A stretch of DNA of 64,000 bases from Dicyema japonicum (Eukaryota > Dicyemida > Rhombozoa > Dicyemidae): NCBI GenBank assembly GCA_011109175.1, contig RDEW01000007.1:181154-245153 (forward strand), in the 5' to 3' direction. Under the pieces are notes generated by a model that saw only the letters and a list, made by a program, of their open reading frames with translations, did not search any database and was not told the DNA's origin. The position numbers were made by a program, and so were the translations under genes. Shown piece after piece: positions 55,595 through 64,000 of the stretch (its first letter is position 1; each line of letters starts with the position of its first letter).

Positions 55595-57690
55595 ACTTTA
55601 ATGGCATTTAATTACTGAACGTATCTTTTAAATATAATGGTCATACTAAGGCGTGTCAAACCACATATTCAATTAATATCTAAAAAAATAATATAAATAT
55701 TTTTTATTTTTTTGAATTAACCTGGTAGCATCCACTAAGGTCTCACCCGATCCCAAAAGGATCAAAATAGCCAATTTCTCCCCACCCGATTGGATAACCC
55801 CATGGAGTGGTTTCTCGACCTTTGTGCCGAGTATCTCTGATCTCATACCATCTAATTAACGCTTCAAGATAGTGTAAGCAGGCCCATCTTTATGTACCTC
55901 AACGCGCAGCTCTGTCGATTTAATCTTCGAAAGTTAAGGATGGTTTCTCAGTTGAGATGGTAACCCTTGGACAATTTTCTTGCTTTTGAATTAAAATCAG
56001 GTTCACGTCTGTTCTTGGGCACATCAGTTTTCGGCATATCCTCCAGAAATTTGCTTGTCATATGTCCATTATCTCCATGCTACATCAGCACGTAGAATCC
56101 AAGAAATTTAAGTTAGTATCTTCACATTACCGCTCAGTCTGTCCATGATATATGTTAGTACCTTGGAGTTTCTTTCACATGCACCTAGGATATCTTCACA
56201 TTTCGTGTCTTTCATCCTGCTTTGCATGATCTTTTCATCTATCATTTTTTTCTCACCCCTTCGCCTGTCTTGTTTCACACGACAATCATCTGTTCTTCTC
56301 ACAGAAGGAAACTGCTTTTCTAGCCACTGGGCTGCCATCATAGATCTCTCTGTGACTAGTCGACTCGCTGTTGATAGACAATCTTCCGTTGGTTTGTACC
56401 GAGCACTTCAAAAGACTATGCAATGTAGGCTAAGCATTTTTGTCCCATTGTAATTTCTTTAAAAGTGGACCAATTGTTGACAGTTGTATCAAATTGGTGG
56501 CCTCCTGGTCTATTCGAACGTTATATGGCCCAATTGAAAATCCCAAACGTATCTGAGTGGTGGCTTCAGTGTTAGGATCAATCTTTCCATTGGTAGTATC
56601 ACCCAATCTCCGAGGAACCTGTATTTGTATTATAATATGTTGTCATCCACCAAGAAAAGGATTTTCTTTAATATAACCACAGATGGTCTGGAAGTTGCCT
56701 CAATGACTTTGTGATTTCCAATCCCGAATGGCGATATCGTGTTTAGTTACACTATGAATTTCTTTTAATCCTCTATATCTTTGAATTCACATGAAATGAC
56801 TTTGGTCCCTTAAACGTGAGACGAGCGTCATTTACATTTGCTAAGCACATCGCTGAAATATCAGTTAGTTGCCAACTTTGATTCATTTAACTCCTCAATT
56901 TGGGGGACATCATAAAACTGTTGATTAGAACAGAATTGATATTCGTCATTTTACGTAATTTTACACTTTTTACACGAGAAGGCTTGATTACACAATTTTG
57001 GATTATTTTATTATTAAACCTCCTTAGGGATCATCGACCTTCTTACAACTCACAGTTTTCAGAATTGGAAAACTTAGAATCATTTTCGAATCATCAAAGT
57101 CAATTCCCTTTACTGAATAGAGGATCCTATAGGGGCTATTCTCTGACAAAAAGTCTCTGAATTAATCTAAAATGCTTGACTGTCTGTAGTTTGGACAGAA
57201 TATCTTTGATTTATCTTAAATATCTAAGTTGCTTTACAATTTCTACGATAACTTCAGATCAAAATCGAAATTACTACCAAACGGAGTCTCCCAGAGCTCT
57301 CCATTCTCATCAGTCCACGTTAATCTGATCTTGACATATTTACAGCTGATAACTACGATTCCATTCTGTTAACTGATGTGCCTCTCCACCAAAAAAGGAC
57401 ATTCTCAAAATGAATCCAGAAACTGAGCATACTAGCTAGTTCGTATGAATCCTATCCATTCAGACGAATCTATAACAAGATTTTATTGACAATCTATCAC
57501 ACCACCATCCAGACACGCTGCTCTCCAAAGCAGGAACACCCGTCAAGAATTTATAATAATCTTTCATGTATAAAACAAATGACTTCTCGTAAGATGCTCC
57601 TCTTTTGGTTGACGGCTCCATAGGAATGACAAGTTGATTTAGGCTATTTGAATTCTCGATCATGGTGCCCACTTCTTTATACAGTCCTTC
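55595..57690. other. Transposon-derived or unassigned DNA
   Basis: No host gene recognised. Open, fairly GC-balanced minus-strand stretches occur at about 56,460-56,640 (RRLGDTTNGKIDPNTEATTQ), 56,108-56,341 (a charged helix-rich piece, WLEKQFPSVRRTDDCRVKQD), 55,730-55,860 (MRSEILGTKVEKPLHGVIQS) and 57,460-57,672. They are consecutive on one strand and may be ORF1 of a LINE, but none has a diagnostic motif. No zinc knuckle was seen. Confidence 0.4.
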
Positions 57691-57695
57691 TCAGA

Positions 57696-58112
57696 TCATG
57701 TTGTCCAATTAAGTCGTGTCCGACCTTTGGAGATCTCATGAACGAGTTTTCTCCACTCTCCTCGATCCGTTGCAATTTGGAGTAGCCTTGATATAGGCAT
57801 TCCCGTGACGTCTTCCACCGTGGATAGCCACCGAGTCCTCGGTCGGCCAGGTCTTCTTTTCCCAGTAATATTGCTCAGCATAATGGTTCTTTCCAGTGAA
57901 TCAGAGCGGACAACATTCCCAAAGAACGCCAATCTATGTTTTTACGATTCTTCCTTCTAGCGAAATGTCAGTCTCTACCCGTTTGAGTACATTGATGGTT
58001 GTTACTTTGGAGGTCCAAGGATTCTTAGTAACCTCCTCCAGCACCACAGCTCACAAGCTTTAATTCTTCGCCTATCCGCCTTTTTCAATGTCCATGATTC
58101 TGCGCCGTATAT
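57696..58112 (-). pseudogene. LINE RT C-terminal end (RTE/CR1-like), interrupted by unit C
   Basis: Minus strand: RPMIYGAESWTLKKADRRRI and ACELWCWRRLLRILGPPK (58,002-58,112), then MAFFGNVVRSDSLERTIML and RRPGRPRTRWLSTVEDVTG (57,696-57,932), the classic LINE C-terminus (YG-E-WTL-K-D--RI-A-E-W-WRR-LRI ... GKRRRGRP-TRW-D). A frameshift lies near 57,950. Upstream sequence is replaced at about 58,112 by the duplicated unit C, so the junction cuts this LINE. Confidence 0.82.
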
Positions 58113-59506
58113 CATAGGTCTGGGATTTAACTTGTGTGGATACCTTCTCCAACTTCGCTCCTCTGAGATCTGCTCAGAAACCTGGATCTGCGGCCAATGC
58201 AACAGAATTAGCCAAGATCAAAAATTACTCGGCCATTAGAGACCGATAACGATTCACAGCAGTAACCATAGAAACGTCGGGAGCACCTGGATGGCATTAG
58301 GATCTTTCAGACTAGTGAACCGAAAAAAGAACCCCGCGAATCGTTCTGTTTTAGACAACGATTCAGGATTGGCGTATTAAATAGAAACGTAAACGCAATT
58401 CATTGGCAAAGGGTTGATTAATTTTGTTAATAAATTTTTTTCAAAAAAATTTTAAAAATCAGTATTTAAAAATTTTTAGAATCTTACGAACAAGTCTACA
58501 TCACCTATATTCATCAGATTTTAAAACGTTAAAAAATTGTTTCTTTGTATGTATACATCATTCAAAATCGAAATCCGTCGAACCTACGGAGCATCCTAAC
58601 CATAATTTTTATTTTAGCAACATATAAAGAATCGGATGCATATCGAATACATAAGAAAATAATGACTCGATGTGATGCATAAAAAATTAATGGCTTACAA
58701 CTTAAGAATCGTCCACAATGCCATTCTTCTGAGATCAACAGAAATACTTTAACTAGGAGTTTCCCAGAAAATTCAACTACAAACATGCAGACTGGAGACT
58801 TTACCGTACACTTACTGACAATCTACTGCAGTACCTGGATGGCATTACTTCCATAGACAAAGTAGTTGCTTATGTAAGCCGCACTATCCTGGATGCGGAA
58901 TAACTATCTGTACCCAAACACCACCTTAACTAGGCCAGGGAATATGGCAGGTCAGCATCAATCAAGAATAGAACGAACTCAAAAAATTTCCTAATTAATT
59001 ATTGATGATAAGCATAGAATGAGGATTTTGAATAGTGAATTAAAAAACAGGGAGATTAAAGCAAAAATAAAGATGGAAGCATGTGCTCTCTTCTCTAAAT
59101 GGAAATAGATCCAATACTGAAAATCTATTGCTTAAGTTCTGACGTCTCAACAGAAAATGAAGGATCATCTGAGGTGGATCAAAGCAAAAGGATTTGAATA
59201 ATTTCAAAATATTACGTGAAATATCATCACAAGGACCTTAAAAGTCGGATATACCCCCTTTATATCTCATTAAACCGAAAAAAGGAACCTGATATCATGT
59301 ACTTTACTGAAAAAGAGATGAGAAATGAATTGATAATTATTAAAACAACTTATTTTAACAGACCTAATAAGATCTCAATGATCCTCCAAAAGAATCTTGA
59401 TGATTATGGAATCGCTTCATTAACGAGGATATTTAACCACTCTATTAACAAAAATTATATTCCCACCTCATTTTGCTCCATCGACAAAGCAGTGGACCAT
59501 CTAAAC

Positions 59507-60420
59507 CAGAGCTTTTCAAAAAATAATTCTCGCGGCACACTAATCGTAAAAAAATAATCCACGGCACACATTAAAAAATAAAAAAATTATTTTTTTAAGA
59601 TGTGTAAAACTAAGTACAAAAATTGGTAATTTAATTCCCAAATTTTTATTAATGAAAAAATGAATTCTTAATTATTATTGTTTTTGCATATATCATCAAT
59701 ATCAGGTCGAATGGTTAACAAAGGCATTCGCATTTTAGCACAAATCCGACGAGAAACAGTGTTATCTGACAAAGGTATCTTCATTATTTTTTGTTCATAT
59801 TTATGACCAAACATGGTCCGAGCAATAATACGACAAGCAGGGATTATCAAGTTTTCGCCAATATTGTGAGGTTTTAGTTGTTTTGCTATCACTTCTGAGA
59901 TCAGGTATGAACATTTCAATGATTCCTTTGTGTTTAAAAAAGTTTCACTGAACATCATTTGACTAGATCTACGATTCATAGTAAAAACCAAATAATACTT
60001 AAGTTGTTTTTTCAAATGGATAAAATAATCCACAGATTTTTCGGAATAGTCCGGATGCTTGGAAGTAAAATGTCTCTTTAGTTTGCTAGGAACCATAGCA
60101 TCACTTGCCAAAAATCCATGCAAATTAGACATTGAGGTAGTTTATTTTTATCTTTGCATATACATCCAAATGACAAATAAGAATCTTTATAAGAACGACG
60201 AACTGATTTACCCATAAGCACGTTGATGCGCACGTTATTAAAAAATTAATAAATAATGGTTAACCAATGTAAATGTCATTTAATGTATAATAAAAAATGA
60301 TTATTTTAATTTTAGTAATTATTTTAATTCGTTTATCTTTTTAAATTAATTAGGTCAAAAATGTATATAAATTTATTCAAATTTGTATTTGGCAGGCGGC
60401 ACACCGTTTGACAACCTCTG
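59507..60420 (-). mobile_element. hAT element, internally deleted, with perfect 8-bp duplication and known empty site
   Basis: A 914-bp insertion in unit C absent from unit A. Ends: CAGAGCTTTTCAAA and, reversed, CAGAGGTTGTCAAACGGTG; both carry a CGGCACAC word further in. Perfect target duplication ATCTAAAC (59,499-59,506 and 60,421-60,428); unit A has the single ATCTAAAC at about 43,049-43,056. On the minus strand it holds only the N-terminal part of a ZBED5-like transposase, so it is non-autonomous. Confidence 0.95.
59668..60220 (-). pseudogene. ZBED5-like hAT transposase, N-terminal part only
   Basis: Starting with MGKSVRRSYKDSYLSFGCI near 60,214, then BED zinc finger residues QCLIC and, after a frameshift, SKLKRHFTSKHP (C-x2-C ... 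H-x4-H), and the helical region SYLISEVIAKQLKPHNIGEN, ACRIIARTMFGHKYEQKI and SLSDNTVSRRICAKM-type block to 59,668. The RNase-H-like catalytic core and dimerisation domain are absent. Related to the transposase at 1,968-3,640. Confidence 0.82.
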
Positions 60421-62419
60421 ATCTAAACCATGTAATCCTTCGAGCTGAAAAGTTGTTTGTACCACGTGCAGTATATAAATCCTACAAGCCTACTCTGGAC
60501 TCGGAGACTCGTCTCTTCATCAAACAAAGAAACTCCCTGAAGATGAATCATCTGCAAACCTCTTCTGATTTGCAAAATATAAAATGCTTAAATCAGAAAA
60601 TTAAAAGCTCATCAGACAAAAGAAAGATAGGGCGTGGAAGCGCCTATTATCATCTATTGGACATATGAAATCCACGAGTCTTTTATGGAAAACTATTCGT
60701 CGAATCAAGCTAAACTTATCAGAATCTTTTTCTGCTCCAAATACTGTGCAAGCTAACAACCTAATGAAATATTACGCATCCATAAGCCACAAGGACTTCT
60801 CGAAATCCATTCTTGTCACTTTCGGAATTTAGTGCCTAAACCAACTTCATGGATCAATCTGTTTACGCATGCCGAGGTCACACAGGCTATAAGATCGATG
60901 AAGAGATCTTTTACGTGTGGACCTGACGGCATCCCGGGAATTTTGTTAAAACACCTTGGTAATGCTGCAATCAATTCAATTACGTCAATTTTTAATTTGT
61001 CTTCTAACATGAACGTCATCCATGCAAATGGAAAAACTCACTTATAATACCGATCCTTAAACCAGGAAAACCGAAAACCTTACCTTCTTCCTACTGTCCA
61101 ATTTCATTAACGTGCGCATTATCGCGCCTAATGGAGAAACTCGTACTCTGGAAAATTAAACCCCATTTGCCCGACTGCACTTTCAACATGGTTTCAAATG
61201 TGAGCGTTCAACTACGACACATTTGACTTCACTGTCTCAATTTATATCAGAAGGGTTCAACGTACCGAAACGCCATCTACGGACAATAATGGTTTCCTGG
61301 ATATCCAGAAGGCGTTCGATTCTGTCTCGAGAATATTACTCACGAAGAAGGTTTTTGACACCACCATTCAGACGGATTTGAAAGATGGATAGCCAATTTT
61401 CTCTCCGGAAGAAGAGGACGTGTCTGTATAGGCCACGCAAGATCGAGGTCCCGTCTCCTACCAAATGGCGTCCCTCAAGGATCGCCCCTTCTCCGGCATT
61501 ATTCAACTTGTTCCTCAACGATTTACCCTGCCCTGGAGGACCAGATTCAATGCTTCTCACTTATGCTGACGACCTAATCATCGCTAGCAGGAACAAATAC
61601 GTGGGTACAGCAAAATCAGAGCTTCAGTCACATATTGACGACCTGGGAGCCTGGTTGAAGTTGAATCGTCTCTCCGTATCCAGGGACAAATCAACATATA
61701 CAATCTTCACCACGGACAGAAAAGAAAAACATACACTTGATTTGAACATTTTTGGAGACTCCTTACCACTACAGACTCGTCCAACTATCCTGGGAGTGAC
61801 ATTTGACCCTTTGATGTCATTTTCTCAACATGTGAAGAACGTTATGACAAAGGGTCTCAGGAAACTTAATATTATCAAACCGCTCTTGAAGTCCAAACCT
61901 TCACAGGAATGCGCCCTCGTCGTGTTCAATCAACTCCTAAAACCGACGATTGAGTACGCCTGTGCCTCATGGGCCTATGGAGCTTCGATATCAAATTCAC
62001 TCAAGATCAATACCCTAATTGGAAAACTAGCACGTCAAACGAATCTACCCCCCGATCTTTTCCTCCAATGCTTGACCACGCCTCAATCAAAAATAATGTC
62101 TCCGGCTTCATCTGTCTGTGTGGCCAAGAAACAAGTCGTTTCTTCCATTCAAGGCTAAAGGCTTCAAATACACGAAATTTGGGGAAAAACCCCACTCCTC
62201 TTCAAACCCTAATGAAAGATGATCGTCGTTTATTCAGGAAAGCCGTGGGTACTCTGGAAGAACACAGGAAAAACCTCTCGATCCTGTTGAGGCGTACCGG
62301 GATCACTTAATTAGTTGGATTACTCCTTCTTTCTTGGTGTTCCCTTTTCGGGGTTATTAAAATAAATATAATAATAATATTCAAGCCTTATGGAAGCTTC
62401 CCACTTACGTCCAATTTTG

Positions 62420-63075
62420 AACCCAGTAAAGTGAAGAAGGACCCAGCTTCACACAGGCCGGTCGCGTTATTGTGTTCGGTGTCGAAAATTCTGAAGAGGC
62501 TGGTTCTTGCGAAAATCAAAAATATCTTCCCGGACTCGTCATTTCAACATGGTTTTAAAAAGGAGAGGTCTATTTCGACGCACTTATCTGCATTGACTAG
62601 CTTTATACGATATGGTTTCTCGTACAGGTCGGGAAAGATGAAAACTGTACTTTGTTCCATAGACGTCCACAAAGCTTTTGACTCTGTGTCAAGGAAGATT
62701 CTTGGAAAATTTACCATCAAAGATCCCTGGAAAGTTTAAGATCTGGTTAGCTAATTTCGTTAGTGGTCGTAGGGGACGCGTCTGCAATGTCTATTCAAGA
62801 TCTATTTTTCGACTTGTATCTAATCGTGTTCTCAAGGATCCCCTTTGTCTCCATTACTATTCATAAACGATCTCTCCACACAAGACGGCGAAAATGATAT
62901 TATTCTGACTTATGCCGACGACATTGTAATTCTTATTCTCTATCTGAGATGTCCCCACGGCATGCCAATTCCAAAGTTGAGAGGTAGCAGAGGTGTAATC
63001 TTCTTAAGAAATCTCGCTTCATTCTTTCCAGCTGAAATGTACATGCAAAACTCCACAAAGGTTAACACATTTTAA
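62420..63075 (+). pseudogene. Second LINE RT fragment (unit C)
   Basis: 62,431-62,739 reads KKDPASHRPVALLCSVSKIL, FQHGFKKERSISTHLSALTS and CSIDVHKAFDSVSRKIL (RT fingers and first catalytic Asp). After a frame break 62,845-63,075 gives SPLLFINDLSTQDGEN and ILTYADDIVILIL (YADD). The middle GSPLSP block spans the break. C-terminal thumb is missing. Same fragment as 45,010-45,660. Confidence 0.8.
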
Positions 63076-63109
63076 AGCAAGTTAATATAATGATAGTAAA
63101 AGTCAATTA

Positions 63110-64000
63110 TTGCTAAAATACCTACAAAATCGTCTTGCAATAACTAATCCTCTAAACGTGGGTGTGGTCATTGGTGTAGTCATTGGGGAACTTGACAGTG
63201 TAGTTGTTGATCCTTTTGCTGGTCTATTTCTTATTATAGTGGGGTCGGAATCTGCTTGACATTTTCGCTTATTGTGAATATTCAATATTAGAATAATTAA
63301 GCCCTGTGGACACACTAAAATACAGAAAGTGTATTCGATTATTTTAAATTTATCAAATTCAAGGAAAAAGGCAAAGAACCAGTTAATTCCTGCAAATAAT
63401 AAAAAAATATAAACCCGATAGAAAAAATAAGAAAATTAATATTGAATTTTTTGATTTTTTTAATTTGATTGATTTTAGTTTTCTTTTGTAATAAATGAAT
63501 TTGTAGAAAATGTAAAAGTATAAAATTGTGATAATTAAAAAAATAACTGCACATGGAATTAGCAGGCCCAAGTAGAATGCAGTTCCATGCAACATACATC
63601 TTTAATATTGAATCAAATTTTACTTGTTATCCGAATAATACGCATTTTTTGAGACTGCACCTATGATAATGACTACTAACATAGGTATTCCTGCAAATTA
63701 TGACAAAGATTAACCCCAGTTAATTGCAAGAATTTTTAAAATCAGATTATTTATGTTCATGCCAATAACTTTGATGAATTTTATATAATGAATTATTGTC
63801 TGGGAAAGCATCCAGAAAAACTGAGTTAGTAGCCCATAATGTAATAGTGCTCCAACAGTGACACATTGAATAAAAGATTTTTCAAATCCTGAGAAAATTC
63901 CGAATATAAAAACAGTATTTGTTATGAAAATTGATATTTCAAGGTTAATCAACGTCAACTGAATCTTAGATTTAATTAAAAGTCTAAACTAAGTAAATAT
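63110..64000 (-). pseudogene. Adhesion-GPCR-like receptor, 7TM region (unit C; 5' part outside the window)
   Basis: Minus strand, entering from the right edge. 63,710-63,958: FITNTVFIFGIFSGFEKSF, IQCVTVGALLHYGLLTQFFW and MLSQTIIHYIKFIKVIG (TM2-TM3). 63,339-63,599: MYVAWNCILLGPANSMCSYF, FNYHNFILLHFLQIHLLQKK, INFLIFSIGFIFFYYLQ (TM5-TM6). 63,103-63,315: VCPQGLIILILNIHNKRKC (TM7) followed by a cytoplasmic tail with MTTPMTTPT. The TM pattern fits class B2 receptors. Frames are better kept than in unit A, but TM4 is not readable. Confidence 0.7.

Larger units (their letters stand above)
58765..62308 (+). pseudogene. LINE linker and reverse transcriptase (unit C), interrupted by a hAT
   Basis: Counterpart of 42,310-44,924 with fewer frame breaks in the 3' half. 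Linker blocks at about 58,785-58,840 and 59,216-59,506 (SLNRKKEPDIMYFTEKEMRN) precede the insertion; after it DLNHVILRAEKLFVPRAVYK (60,420-60,480), LFTHAEVTQAIRSMKRSFTC then GPDGIPGILLKHLGNAAINS (60,850-60,980), RRIL-type fingers, DIQKAFDSVSR, and a 257-codon frame (61,385-62,158) with LTYADDLIIASRNKYVG (active site about 61,560-61,610), WLKLNRLSVSRDKSTYTIF and thumb TRPTILGVTFDPLMSFSQHV. The ORF end GIT-stop is at 62,308. Confidence 0.87.
58113..64000. repeat. Segmental duplication unit C (runs off the window)
   Basis: Second copy of unit A (41,709-46,586) in the same orientation; continues to the last base, so its full length is unknown. Excluding the 922 bp added by the hAT insertion and its duplication it is about 4.97 kb. 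Confidence 0.93.

Overview
This is eukaryotic nuclear DNA, AT-rich, with a handful of host genes in a sea of decayed transposable elements. Conserved animal genes (cytochrome c1, SEL1L, a CH-CH-spectrin giant, galactokinase, an adhesion-GPCR-like receptor) can only be read through if GT..AG introns of about 21-26 nt are removed; more than twenty were delimited by hand and they restore family-conserved frames. The standard genetic code is used. Animal genes with such tiny introns point, from recalled literature, to a dicyemid mesozoan (parasite of cephalopod kidneys). That assignment is an inference.

Layout. 1-8.3 kb: LINE fragment, a complete hAT element with 8-bp target duplication, and degenerate retroelement pieces on both strands. 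8.4-9.5 kb: intact intronless PUS3. 10.3-19.2 kb: a hAT fragment, then a minus-strand LINE split by a 2.28-kb Ginger-type DNA transposon that itself carries a tRNA-derived SINE, then two more LINE fragments and a second SINE. 20.3-23.5 kb: compact gene cluster, CYC1 (minus), a 93-aa orphan (plus, divergent) and SEL1L (minus, convergent, sharing a palindromic poly(A) signal). 23.4-24.1 kb: two exact tandem duplications. 24.2-28.3 kb: a Jockey/CR1-like LINE with ORF1 and ORF2, interrupted by a 96-bp MITE. 30.1-41.1 kb: one giant minus-strand gene with two calponin-homology domains and a long coiled/spectrin-repeat rod. 41.7-46.6 kb and 58.1-64 kb: two near-identical copies of a roughly 4.9-kb unit containing LINE pieces plus the 3' half of an adhesion-GPCR-like gene; the second copy carries a 914-bp hAT insertion whose empty site is preserved in the first. 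Between them: LINE remnants, an RLE-like retroelement tail, a SINE with perfect 11-bp target duplication and a damaged galactokinase gene.

How the genes relate: CYC1 (respiratory complex III) and SEL1L (ER-associated degradation) are unrelated housekeeping genes packed tightly together; the spectrin giant is a cytoskeletal linker. The rest of the window is a record of repeated transposon invasion, nested insertion and segmental duplication. Copies of the same element differ by many single-base indels, so some frameshifts called here may be assembly errors.
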